Below are positions 8,568-16,006 of a stretch of 64,000 bases of DNA, piece by piece (the stretch's first letter is position 1; each line of letters starts with the position of its first letter). The stretch comes from Streptomyces hygroscopicus subsp. hygroscopicus (GTDB lineage Bacteria > Actinomycetota > Actinomycetes > Streptomycetales > Streptomycetaceae). A model generated the notes under the pieces. That model saw only the letters and a program-made list of their open reading frames with translations. It had not been told where the DNA came from and did no database searches. A program made the position numbers and the translations under genes. Location: assembly GCF_030269125.1 (NCBI RefSeq), contig NZ_BSSM01000015.1, positions 62,001 through 126,000 of the forward strand, given 5' to 3'.

Positions 8568-9470
8568 TTACGCAGCACGCCCGGCCGCCCGCGCCAGCTG
8601 TCCCAGCGTCGCCGCGACCGCCGGCACCTGCGCCAGATCGGGCAGGGTGAGCGCGACGATCTCACGCCGCACCGCCGGCTCCAGCCGCACCGCGCGCACA
8701 CCACGCGGCCGTACCGACTCCACCGCCAGCTGCGGCAGGACGGCCACGCCCAGGCCCGCGCCCACCAGGCCGGCGACCGCCGGATAGTCGTCGGTGGCGA
8801 AGTCGATGCGCGGCGCGAACCCGGCACCCTCGCAGACCTCCACCAGCTGGCCCCGGCAGCGCGGGCAACCCGCGATCCAGGGCTCCTCCGCCAGTTCCCC
8901 GATGGCGATGGACTCGGCGCGCGCGAGCCGGTGCCGCTCGGGCACCAGGGCCACCAGGCGGTCGGTCAGCAGGGGTCGTACGACCAGGTCGTCCCAGTCC
9001 TCGGCGACCGCCGCGCCCTCGTAGCGGAAGGCCAGGGCGAGATCGCAGTCGCCCTCGCGCAGCAGTTCGACGGAGCGCGGGGGCTCGGCCTCTTCCAGGG
9101 AGACCCGGGTGCCGGGGTGGGCGGCGCGCAGGGCGGCGAGCGCGGTGGGGACCAGGGTGGAGCTGCCGCTCGGGAAGGAGACCAGGCGGACCCGGCCGGC
9201 CCGCAGACCCGCGATGGCGGCGACCTCCTCCTCGGCGGCGGTGAGCCCCGCGAGAATGCCGGAGGCATGCCTGACCAGGGCCTCCCCGGCCTGGGTCAGC
9301 CGCATCTCGCGGCCCGCGCGCACCAGCAGCGGAGTGCCGACGGAGTTCTCCAGGGCCTTCATCTGCTGGCTGACGGCGGGCTGGGTGCAGCCCAGTTCGC
9401 GTCCCGCCGCCGAGAAGGAGCCGGTGGCGGCGACGGCGCGCAGGACACGGAGATGACGGGCCTCGATCAC
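8568..9470 (-). CDS. LysR-family transcriptional regulator
   Basis: 300 aa. The N-terminal winged helix-turn-helix (residues 1-65) includes FSAAGRELGCTQPAVSQQMKALE. The effector-binding domain occupies about residues 90-295. It is divergent from the MOSC gene with an ~80-bp gap, the classic arrangement for LysR control of a neighbour, so the MOSC gene or the gene itself is a candidate target. The ligand is unknown. Confidence 0.88.
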   Translation of the reverse strand: MIEARHLRVLRAVAATGSFSAAGRELGCTQPAVSQQMKALENSVGTPLLVRAGREMRLTQAGEALVRHASGILAGLTAAEEEVAAIAGLRAGRVRLVSFPSGSSTLVPTALAALRAAHPGTRVSLEEAEPPRSVELLREGDCDLALAFRYEGAAVAEDWDDLVVRPLLTDRLVALVPERHRLARAESIAIGELAEEPWIAGCPRCRGQLVEVCEGAGFAPRIDFATDDYPAVAGLVGAGLGVAVLPQLAVESVRPRGVRAVRLEPAVRREIVALTLPDLAQVPAVAATLGQLARAAGRAA

Positions 9471-9550
9471 CCCTGAAGCATAAGCCCTTCTTGGGGTCGG
9501 TGCCCGGAATTCGATCGACGCTTTGAGGGGTGGTCGCGTACGGTGCGGGC

Positions 9551-10219
9551 ATGAAGCTTCTCTCGGTCAACATCGGGCAGGCCCGCCCGGTGCCGTACAC
9601 CAGTCAGCCCGACGGCCTGACGGGCATCGACAAGAGGCCGGTCGACGGCCCGGTGAGGGTGTTCGCGCCGGGCCCGAAGGGGACCGCCGGGAGCGGGCTC
9701 GCCGGGGACGCGGTGTGCGACCTGAAGCATCACGGCGGAAACGACCAGGCGGTGTACGCGTTCGCGCGCGAGGACCTGGACCGGTGGGAGCGCGAGCTGG
9801 GCCGCACCCTGGCCAACGGCTGCTTCGGGGAGAACATCACGACCGACGGGCTCGACGTCTCCGGGGCGCTGATCGGCGAGCGCTGGCGGATCGGCCCGAC
9901 CGTGGTCCTGGAGGTGTCCTCGGGCCGTATCCCGTGCCGCACCTTCCAGGGCCACCTGGGCGAACAGGGCTGGGTCCGCAGGTTCACCCGAAGGGGCGCA
10001 ACGGGCGCCTACCTCCGGGTGATCGAACCGGGCGAGATACGCGCGGGCGACCCCGTCGAGATCGTCCACCGGCCCGCCCACGAGGTGACCGCGGCGATGG
10101 AGTTCCGGGCGACCACCACCGAGCGGGACCTGCTGCCCCTGCTTCTCCCCGCCGCCGAGCACCTGCACCCGGAGGCGCTGGCCGCGGCCCGCAAGTACGT
10201 CGCCGCGCAGAGCCGCTGA
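9551..10219 (+). CDS. MOSC domain-containing protein (YiiM-like)
   Basis: 222 aa starting MKLLSVNIGQARP. It has the MOSC core with KHHGGNDQAVYAFAREDLDRWE, CFGENITTDGLDVSGALIGERWRIG and the conserved Cys in SSGRIPCRTFQGHL. MOSC proteins bind a molybdenum cofactor or transfer sulfur; YiiM-type proteins reduce N-hydroxylated compounds. The start at 9551 is chosen over 9530 because the family begins at MKLLS. It is divergent from a LysR regulator. Confidence 0.85.
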   Translation: MKLLSVNIGQARPVPYTSQPDGLTGIDKRPVDGPVRVFAPGPKGTAGSGLAGDAVCDLKHHGGNDQAVYAFAREDLDRWERELGRTLANGCFGENITTDGLDVSGALIGERWRIGPTVVLEVSSGRIPCRTFQGHLGEQGWVRRFTRRGATGAYLRVIEPGEIRAGDPVEIVHRPAHEVTAAMEFRATTTERDLLPLLLPAAEHLHPEALAAARKYVAAQSR

Positions 10220-10282
10220 GGCCCCGTCACCGCATGGCGGACACCACCTGCCGGTATCCCCCGCGATCACTACCCTTGGGCC

Positions 10283-11056
10283 ATGACAACGGCTCTGATT
10301 ACGGGATCGACCGCGGGGATCGGTGCCGCCTTCGCGCGGCGCCTGGCGGCTGACGGGCACGACCTCGTCCTGGTGGCGCGGAACACCGCCCGGCTGCACG
10401 AACAGGCGACCGAGCTGCACGACCGGCACGGCATCGAGGCGGAGGTGCTGACCGCCGACCTCTCCGGGGACAAGGGCATCGAGACCGTCGCCGCCCGGCT
10501 CGGCGACCGCAAGAACCCGGTCGACCTGCTGGTCAACAACGCCGGTTTCGGCAACAAGGGCCGCTATCTGGAGGTCTCCATGGCCGACGAGCTGACGATG
10601 CTCAAGGTGCACTGCGAGGCGGTGCTGCGGCTGACCTCGGCGGCGGCGGAGGCGATGCGCGAGCGCGGCCGGGGCGGGGTGGTCAATGTCGCCTCGGTGG
10701 CGGCCTTCGTGCCCCGGGGCACCTACGGCGCGTCCAAGGCGTGGGTCGTGCAGTTCACCCAGGGCGCGGCGCGGGACCTGGCCGGCAGCGGCGTCCGGCT
10801 GATGGCCCTGTGCCCCGGCTTCGTGCGCACCGAGTTCCACCAGCGGGCCGGAATGGGCACGGACAACATCCCCGGCTGGATGTGGCTGGACGCCGACAAG
10901 CTGGTCGCGGCGGCCCTCGCCGACCTGGCGCGCGGCAAGTCGCTGTCCGTCCCGGACCCCCGTTACAAGGCGCTGATGGGCCTGGTGAAGGTCGCACCGC
11001 GCGGGCTCCTCGGCGGGGTCAGCGCCCGCACCGGGCGCAAGTACGGCCCGCAGTAG
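10283..11056 (+). CDS. Short-chain dehydrogenase/reductase
   Basis: 257 aa classical SDR: cofactor motif TGSTAGIGAAFARRLA at residues 6-21, LVNNAGFGNKG (NNAG), catalytic Ser in NVASVAAFVPRGTYGASKAW with the Y-x-x-x-K pair, then PGFVRTEF. NADP preference is suggested by a downstream Arg (VARNTARL). The substrate is not predictable. It starts 63 bases after the MOSC gene, so cotranscription is possible. Confidence 0.88.
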   Translation: MTTALITGSTAGIGAAFARRLAADGHDLVLVARNTARLHEQATELHDRHGIEAEVLTADLSGDKGIETVAARLGDRKNPVDLLVNNAGFGNKGRYLEVSMADELTMLKVHCEAVLRLTSAAAEAMRERGRGGVVNVASVAAFVPRGTYGASKAWVVQFTQGAARDLAGSGVRLMALCPGFVRTEFHQRAGMGTDNIPGWMWLDADKLVAAALADLARGKSLSVPDPRYKALMGLVKVAPRGLLGGVSARTGRKYGPQ

Positions 11057-11139
11057 CCTTCCGCGCGAGGCGGGTGCCATCGGCGGTCCGGTGCGAAAAT
11101 GGGAGGGAGGACCGGACCAGGGGGGCCGGAGGCGGCGCT

Positions 11140-11847
11140 ATGACCTTCGTACAGCTCATCGAGTGCAGGACGAGCCGGCCGGACGAGATGAACCGGCTCA
11201 TGGACGACTGGATCGCGCGGACCAGGGGACGGCGGACGGCGACCCACGCGCTGGTCGGCCGGGACCGCTCGGACGCCGCGCACCTCGTGGAGGTCGTGGA
11301 GTTCCCCTCGTACGAGGACGCGATGCGCAACGCCGGCCTTCCGGAGACCGAGAAGGTCTTCCGGGACATGGCCGCCCTGTGCGACGAGTCGCCCGTCTTC
11401 ATGGACCTCGACGTCGTACGGGAAGGCCTGTCGGCCGAGGGCACCGTACGGCGGTTCTTCACCACTCTCGCCGCCCCGGGCGAGCTGCCCCCGCTCAACG
11501 ACCTGCTGGACGAGGACGTGCACAGCCACGACCCGGTGAACCCGCAGGACACCATCGGCCTGGACAACGCCCGCGCCGAGTACCGCATGTGGCGGGCCGC
11601 CTTCGACTCCGACTTCACCGTCGAGGACGTCCTCGCCCAGGAGGACCGCGCCTGCGCCCGCTGGACCTGGCGGGCCACCCACACCGGCGACTTCCTCGGC
11701 ATCGCCCCCACCGGCCGCCGCGTCACCATGACCGGCATGACCCTCTTCCGCTTCGCCCCCGACGGAAAGATCGCCGAGACCTGGTGGCAGCACGACCAGC
11801 TGGGCCTGATGCAGCAGCTGGGCGCCCTGGACGAGTTGGAGCAGTAG
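11140..11847 (+). CDS. Two-domain protein: ABM-like N-terminus with SnoaL-like (ester cyclase/NTF2) C-terminus
   Basis: 235 aa; ATG with GGAGG upstream. Residues 1-~88 look like a small dimeric alpha-beta barrel (MTFVQLIECRTSRPDEMNRLMDDW). Residues ~95-230 look like a SnoaL-type polyketide-cyclase/NTF2 fold (DLLDEDVHSHDPVNPQDT, RWTWRATHTGDFLGIAPTGRRVTMTGMTLFRFAPDGKIAETWWQHDQLGLMQQLG). These features are typical of uncharacterised ester cyclases. No polyketide genes are nearby, so a biosynthetic role is not supported by context. Confidence 0.72.
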   Translation: MTFVQLIECRTSRPDEMNRLMDDWIARTRGRRTATHALVGRDRSDAAHLVEVVEFPSYEDAMRNAGLPETEKVFRDMAALCDESPVFMDLDVVREGLSAEGTVRRFFTTLAAPGELPPLNDLLDEDVHSHDPVNPQDTIGLDNARAEYRMWRAAFDSDFTVEDVLAQEDRACARWTWRATHTGDFLGIAPTGRRVTMTGMTLFRFAPDGKIAETWWQHDQLGLMQQLGALDELEQ

Positions 11848-11853
11848 ACAGGC

Positions 11854-11891
11854 CGACGGCCCGGCACCCCGCGAAGGGTGCCGGGCCGTCG
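11854..11891. terminator. Bidirectional terminator, ABM/SnoaL-like gene and groEL1
   Basis: 16-bp perfect stem (CGACGGCCCGGCACCC and its complement) with a 6-nt loop between convergent stop codons. Confidence 0.9.
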
Positions 11892-11907
11892 GTCGGAGCG
11901 GTGCGGC

Positions 11908-13536
11908 TCAGTGGGCGTGGCCGTGGCTGTGGCCGTGGCCCGCGGCGGCCTCCGGCTCCTCTTCCTTCTTCTCCACGACCAGGGTCTCGGTCGTGAGCAG
12001 CAGGGAGGCGATGGAGGCGGCGTTCTCCAGGGCGGAGCGGGTCACCTTGACCGGGTCGATGACGCCGGCCTTGACCAGGTCGCCGTACTCGCCGGTGGCG
12101 GCGTTGTAGCCCTGGCCCTTCTCCAGGTCCTTGACCTTGGAGACGATGACGTAGCCCTCCTGGCCGGCGTTCTCGCCGATCCAGCGCAGCGGCTCGACGA
12201 CCGCGTTGCGGACCACGGCGACACCGGTGGCCTCGTCGCCGGTCTTGTCGAGGTTGCCCTCGAGGACCTTGGAGGCGTGCACCAGGGCGGAGCCACCACC
12301 GGAGACGATGCCCTCCTCGACCGCGGCGCGGGTCGCGGAGATGGCGTCCTCCAGACGGTGCTTCTTCTCCTTCAGCTCCACCTCGGTGGCGGCGCCGACC
12401 TTGATCACGCACACGCCGCCGGCCAGCTTCGCGAGGCGCTCCTGGAGCTTCTCGCGGTCCCAGTCGGAGTCGGTGTTCTCGATCTCGGCCTTGATCTGCG
12501 CGACGCGGCCGGTCAGGTCCTCGGCCTTGCCGGCACCCTCGACGATCGTGGTGTCGTCCTTGGTGACGGTGACGCGGCGGGCGGAGCCGAGGACGTCGAG
12601 ACCGACCTGGTCGAGCTTGAGGCCGACCTCCTCGGAGATGACGGTGGCGCCGGTGAGGACGGCCATGTCCTGGAGCATCGCCTTGCGGCGGTCGCCGAAG
12701 CCGGGGGCCTTCACGGCGACGGCGTTGAAGGTGCCGCGGATCTTGTTGACGACCAGGGTCGACAGGGCCTCGCCCTCAACGTCCTCGGCGATGATCAGCA
12801 GCGGCTTGGAGCCGGCCTGGATGACCTTCTCCAGCAGCGGCAGCAGGTCCGCGATGGAGGCGATCTTGCCCTGGTGGATCAGGATGTACGGGTCGTCGAG
12901 GACGGCCTCCATGCGCTCCTGGTCCGTGACGAAGTACGGCGACAGGTAGCCCTTGTCGAAGGCCATGCCCTCGGTGAAGTCCAGCTCGAGGCCGAAGGTG
13001 TTGGACTCCTCGACGGTGATGACACCGTCCTTGCCGACCTTGTCCATCGCCTCGGCGATCAGCTCGCCGACCTGCTGGTCCTGGGCGGACAGCGCGGCCA
13101 CGGCGGCGATGTCGGACTTCTCGTCGATCGGGCGGGCCGTGGCGAGCAGGTCGTCGGAGACGGCCTTGACGGCGGCGTCGATGCCCTTCTTCAGGGCGGC
13201 CGGGGAGGCGCCGGCGGCGACGTTCCTCAGGCCCTCGCGCACCAGCGCCTGGGCGAGCACGGTGGCGGTGGTGGTGCCGTCACCCGCGATGTCGTTGGTC
13301 TTGGTCGCCACCTCCTTCACCAGCTGCGCGCCGAGGTTCTCGTACGGGTCCTCGATCTCGACCTCGCGGGCGATCGTGACACCGTCGTTGGTGATGGTGG
13401 GGGCGCCGAACTTCTTGTCGATGACGACGTTGCGACCCTTGGGGCCGATCGTCACCTTCACCGTGTCGGCCAGCTTGTTGACGCCGCGCTCGAGGGCGCG
13501 ACGGGCGTCCTCGTCGAACTTCAGGATCTTCGCCAT
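11908..13536 (-). CDS. groEL1: GroEL chaperonin (GroEL1, His-rich C-terminus)
   Basis: 542 aa, Hsp60 14-mer subunit for ATP-dependent folding with GroES. Motifs: GPKGRNVVIDKKFGAPTITNDGVTIA, the ATP-binding DGTTTATVLAQ, and KAPGFGDRRKAMLQD. The tail is GHGHSHGHAH rather than the GGM repeats of housekeeping GroEL2. By known actinobacterial biology, GroEL1 is the copy co-operonic with groES, while a second groEL lies elsewhere. The Prodigal-style start MAKILKFDEDARRALERG fits the family. Expression is controlled from upstream of groES. Confidence 0.97.
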   Translation of the reverse strand: MAKILKFDEDARRALERGVNKLADTVKVTIGPKGRNVVIDKKFGAPTITNDGVTIAREVEIEDPYENLGAQLVKEVATKTNDIAGDGTTTATVLAQALVREGLRNVAAGASPAALKKGIDAAVKAVSDDLLATARPIDEKSDIAAVAALSAQDQQVGELIAEAMDKVGKDGVITVEESNTFGLELDFTEGMAFDKGYLSPYFVTDQERMEAVLDDPYILIHQGKIASIADLLPLLEKVIQAGSKPLLIIAEDVEGEALSTLVVNKIRGTFNAVAVKAPGFGDRRKAMLQDMAVLTGATVISEEVGLKLDQVGLDVLGSARRVTVTKDDTTIVEGAGKAEDLTGRVAQIKAEIENTDSDWDREKLQERLAKLAGGVCVIKVGAATEVELKEKKHRLEDAISATRAAVEEGIVSGGGSALVHASKVLEGNLDKTGDEATGVAVVRNAVVEPLRWIGENAGQEGYVIVSKVKDLEKGQGYNAATGEYGDLVKAGVIDPVKVTRSALENAASIASLLLTTETLVVEKKEEEPEAAAGHGHSHGHAH

Positions 13537-13577
13537 GACAGCGGGAGCCCTCTCGAAATCTGTGGGTGAAAAAGACG

Positions 13578-13633
13578 AACTGCGCCCCGGGCGCCCGGCT
13601 TCGTTATCGGTCGCGGGGGCCAGGGGCGCAGTT
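13578..13633 (-). promoter_or_regulatory. Hairpin in the groES-groEL1 intergenic region
   Basis: Complementary arms AACTGCGCCCC (13578-13588) and GGGGCGCAGTT (13623-13633) enclose a GC-rich loop that can itself fold. In Streptomyces a shorter groES-only transcript is known, and this structure is a plausible site for its 3' end or for processing. Confidence 0.5.
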
Positions 13634-13659
13634 CAGAGCAAAGGTTCGCTCGGGGTGAA

Positions 13660-13968
13660 TTACTTCTCGATGATCGCGAGGACGTCGCGAGCCGAGAGGA
13701 CGAGGTACTCCTCGCCGCTGTACTTCACCTCGGTGCCGCCGTACTTGCTGTACAGGACGACGTCGCCGACCTTGACGTCGAGCGGCAGGCGCTCGCCGTT
13801 CTCGAAACGGCCCGGACCGACGGCGAGGACGGCGCCCTCCTGGGGCTTCTCCTTCGCGGTGTCCGGGATGACCAGGCCAGAGGCCGTGGTCTGCTCGGCG
13901 TCCAGCGGCTGGACCACGATGCGGTCCTCGAGCGGCTTGATGGCAACCTTGGAGCTGGCGGTCGTCAC
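13660..13968 (-). CDS. groES: GroES co-chaperonin
   Basis: 102 aa Hsp10; the heptamer caps GroEL. Motifs KPLEDRIVVQPLDAEQTTASGLVIPDTAKEKPQEG (mobile loop) and VGDVVLYSKYGGTEVKYSGEEYLVLSARDVLAIIEK are diagnostic. It is first gene of the groES-groEL1 operon, downstream of two CIRCE operators. Confidence 0.98.
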   Translation of the reverse strand: MTTASSKVAIKPLEDRIVVQPLDAEQTTASGLVIPDTAKEKPQEGAVLAVGPGRFENGERLPLDVKVGDVVLYSKYGGTEVKYSGEEYLVLSARDVLAIIEK

Positions 13969-14067
13969 GATCCGACCTCCCCCTTCGGAGATCTCACGGG
14001 GTTAACTGTCTGAGGTGGCGACCAGGTCGATCCGTCGTCGCGGGTGCCGGACCTGCCCGTCGCGTTG

Positions 14068-14094
14068 TTGGCACTCTCCAGGGGGGAGTGCCAG
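14068..14094 (-). promoter_or_regulatory. CIRCE operator, promoter-proximal copy
   Basis: TTGGCACTC-N9-GAGTGCCAG, a one-per-arm variant of the CIRCE consensus TTAGCACTC-N9-GAGTGCTAA. It is the binding site of the HrcA heat-shock repressor and lies between the promoter and groES. Confidence 0.9.
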
Positions 14095-14099
14095 AGCCG

Positions 14100-14129
14100 A
14101 GACTATGACCGGGATTAGCACTCGGTCAA
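14100..14129 (-). promoter_or_regulatory. Putative groES-groEL1 promoter
   Basis: TTGACC (14129-14124), an 18-bp spacer and TAGTCT (14105-14100) on the minus strand. The -35 box lies inside the upstream CIRCE, so HrcA binding would block polymerase directly. Confidence 0.6.
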
Positions 14130-14141
14130 GCGGAGTGCCAA
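14115..14141 (-). promoter_or_regulatory. CIRCE operator, upstream copy
   Basis: TTAGCACTC-N9-GAGTGCCAA, one base from the consensus. Two CIRCE elements in tandem in front of groES are known in Streptomyces groESL operons. The rest of 13969-14296 holds the groES leader and no other gene. Confidence 0.93.
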
Positions 14142-14296
14142 TCCCGTGCGGCGCGTCGGCCGATCCCGGGTGACCGGAGGGGGTTTCGCACCGGGGTCCG
14201 CCCCGCCGTCCTTGGAGGTCACGCGCCCGTCCCCGCCCTCGGTCGGCGGCCTCGCCCTCGAACGCCGGACGGCCCGCTGCGACCGGCCCGCGCCGG

Positions 14297-14920
14297 TCAG
14301 CCGAGGTAGTCCTCCAGCCTGGCCACCGTCAGGTCCCGCTTCCGCAGGGCACGCAGGAGGGAGTCCGTGGCGGCGCCCGGCACCAGTCGGACGATGTCGC
14401 CGCGGCGGAGGTGGCGGGGGCCCCGGGGGTAGGTGAGGCCCGCCGGGGTCAGGGTGGCGCGCCAGAGGACGACGGCGGTGACGCCGCAGTCGGCGGCGGC
14501 GCGCAGGGTCGCGGGGTCGTACGCGCCGCCGGGTGGGCGCAGCAGGCGGGCGCGGTGCGCGCAGAGGGTGGCGCGCTGGGTGGCGTACGGCGCTCCCGCC
14601 AGGGGCGCGCGGTCGGGGGCGAACCGGCTCACCGGAAGGCGGAGTTCGCGCACCGCGGCGGTGAGGCCGGGGTCCCGGCCGGGGGCGTCGTAGGTGAGGA
14701 AGACGACCCGGTCGCGGGTGGGGACGTGGTCCACGACCGGGGGCAGGGCGCGGCCGGACGGGGCCGCCGCGAGGGACCGGGCGTGCGGGCGTACCCCCTC
14801 GGCGGCCTTCTTGCCCAGGCGCTCGATGGGGACGACGGGCTGGGCGCAGCCCGCGAGGAACAGGGTCGAGGCGAGCGCCCCGGCGAGCACGACGCTCCCT
14901 CCCGGCGTCCACCGCCTCAC
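14297..14920 (-). CDS. Degenerate NodB-like (polysaccharide deacetylase) lipoprotein
   Basis: 207 aa secreted lipoprotein; signal peptide with lipobox LAGC (Cys25). It resembles its upstream neighbour (15013-15915): VVFLTYDAPGRDPGL aligns with VVFLTIDDGSEKDPR, LRPPGGAYDPATL with FRPPYGNYNQDTL, and both end RRGDIV...VARLEDYL. The motif-1 Asp pair is reduced to D78-A79, and the metal-binding HxxxH motif is missing in a shortened middle. Deacetylase activity is therefore unlikely. It is probably a tandem duplicate that has lost catalysis; a binding or regulatory role is possible. Confidence 0.75.
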   Translation of the reverse strand: MRRWTPGGSVVLAGALASTLFLAGCAQPVVPIERLGKKAAEGVRPHARSLAAAPSGRALPPVVDHVPTRDRVVFLTYDAPGRDPGLTAAVRELRLPVSRFAPDRAPLAGAPYATQRATLCAHRARLLRPPGGAYDPATLRAAADCGVTAVVLWRATLTPAGLTYPRGPRHLRRGDIVRLVPGAATDSLLRALRKRDLTVARLEDYLG

Positions 14921-15012
14921 CGGCGCCCCCTCGCGGGCCTCGGACGACGGCCCCGCGGACGCGCCTTCACGAGCCGCCCTCCGACCGCCTCACCGCCGTC
15001 CCTCCGGGCGCC

Positions 15013-15915
15013 TCACAGGTAGTCCTCCAGCCGTGCGACCGCGTATCCCTCGCTCGTCACCTTGTTCAGGAAGCGGCGCATGTCGTCGACCATCGTGCCG
15101 TCCCAGTCGCTGCGGCCCCGGAAGTGGGTGAGGACGATGTCGCCGCGGCGCAGTCGCTGGTCGTCCTCGCGGTACTCCCAGTGGTCGACGTACACCTCCT
15201 CGTTCCAGATGGGGGCGTACTTGATGCCGCAGGACTTGGCGGCGACCAGCGTGTCCTGGTTGTAGTTGCCGTAGGGCGGGCGGAAGACGGTCGGGCGTCT
15301 GCCGTACTGCTTCCGCATGATGTCCTGCATGTCGCAGATCTCGTGCTTCTGCTCCTCGTAGGAAAGCCCCGGCAGGTAGGGGTGGGTGAGGGTGTGGTTG
15401 TTGAGGGTGTTGCCGTAGGACTGGGCCTTGCGGAAGTAGCCGTAGTCGTCCTTGACCAGGTAGTTGCTGAGGAACGCGGTATAGGGGATCTTCAGGTCCC
15501 GCATCATCTGCAGGAACCGGGGGTCCTTCTCCGAACCGTCGTCGATGGTGAGGAAGACGACCTTGTCCTTGGTCGGGACCGTGGTGAAGACCGGCGGCAG
15601 GTCCCAGTCGTCCTGGTGGTCCACCTCGAACCCCGCGCGCGCGGTGATGCGCGGCTTCACGGCGGGTGGCCGCGGGGGCGCGATGGGGACCTCGTCCAGG
15701 CCCCAGCGCTTCGCCGCGGCGACCATGCGGGCGTGTTCGGCGGCACGGAGGTCCGGGGCGGGGTGGGCGGCCGCGCCCTGGCCGGCCGCCGGGCGCGGCG
15801 CGTGCGGGCCGGACCCGGAGCAGCCGGTCACGAGGGCGGTCGAGGCGAGGACGGCGGCACCGCAGCCGAGGGCGATCCGCGCCCGACTTTTGTCATTTTG
15901 TACGACTAGTCGCAT
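15013..15915 (-). CDS. Polysaccharide deacetylase (NodB domain) lipoprotein
   Basis: 300 aa. Signal peptide with lipobox VTGC (Cys32), then a Pro/Ala-rich linker. The CE4 catalytic domain has motif 1 TIDDG (two metal/base Asp), motif 2 NHTLTHP (HxxxH metal ligands) and motif 3 RPPYG, then IVLTHFRG. It is likely to deacetylate a cell-envelope glycan (peptidoglycan, chitin or similar) outside the membrane. The gene is followed by a degenerate paralogue, 92 bases on, in the same direction. Confidence 0.88.
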   Translation of the reverse strand: MRLVVQNDKSRARIALGCGAAVLASTALVTGCSGSGPHAPRPAAGQGAAAHPAPDLRAAEHARMVAAAKRWGLDEVPIAPPRPPAVKPRITARAGFEVDHQDDWDLPPVFTTVPTKDKVVFLTIDDGSEKDPRFLQMMRDLKIPYTAFLSNYLVKDDYGYFRKAQSYGNTLNNHTLTHPYLPGLSYEEQKHEICDMQDIMRKQYGRRPTVFRPPYGNYNQDTLVAAKSCGIKYAPIWNEEVYVDHWEYREDDQRLRRGDIVLTHFRGRSDWDGTMVDDMRRFLNKVTSEGYAVARLEDYL

Positions 15916-16006
15916 GGTGCTGGATCTTCGCAGTCACCGCCCCCGCTCCCCCGGCGACAGCGCCGCCCGCGCGCACACCATCCACCGACTGGCCCACAAT
16001 GAGCCG

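Noticed and set aside
8662..9600. Minus-strand frame overlapping the LysR-type gene
   Set aside because: Arg/Gly-rich translation without domain signal; the LysR frame is clearly the real one.
9467..11080. Minus-strand 537-codon frame opposite the MOSC and SDR genes
   Set aside because: Both plus-strand genes have clear catalytic motifs; this frame has none.
11878..13569. Long plus-strand open frame opposite groEL (about 560 codons)
   Set aside because: High-GC shadow frame antisense to groEL1; Leu/Asp/Gly-rich composition, no motif and no ribosome site.
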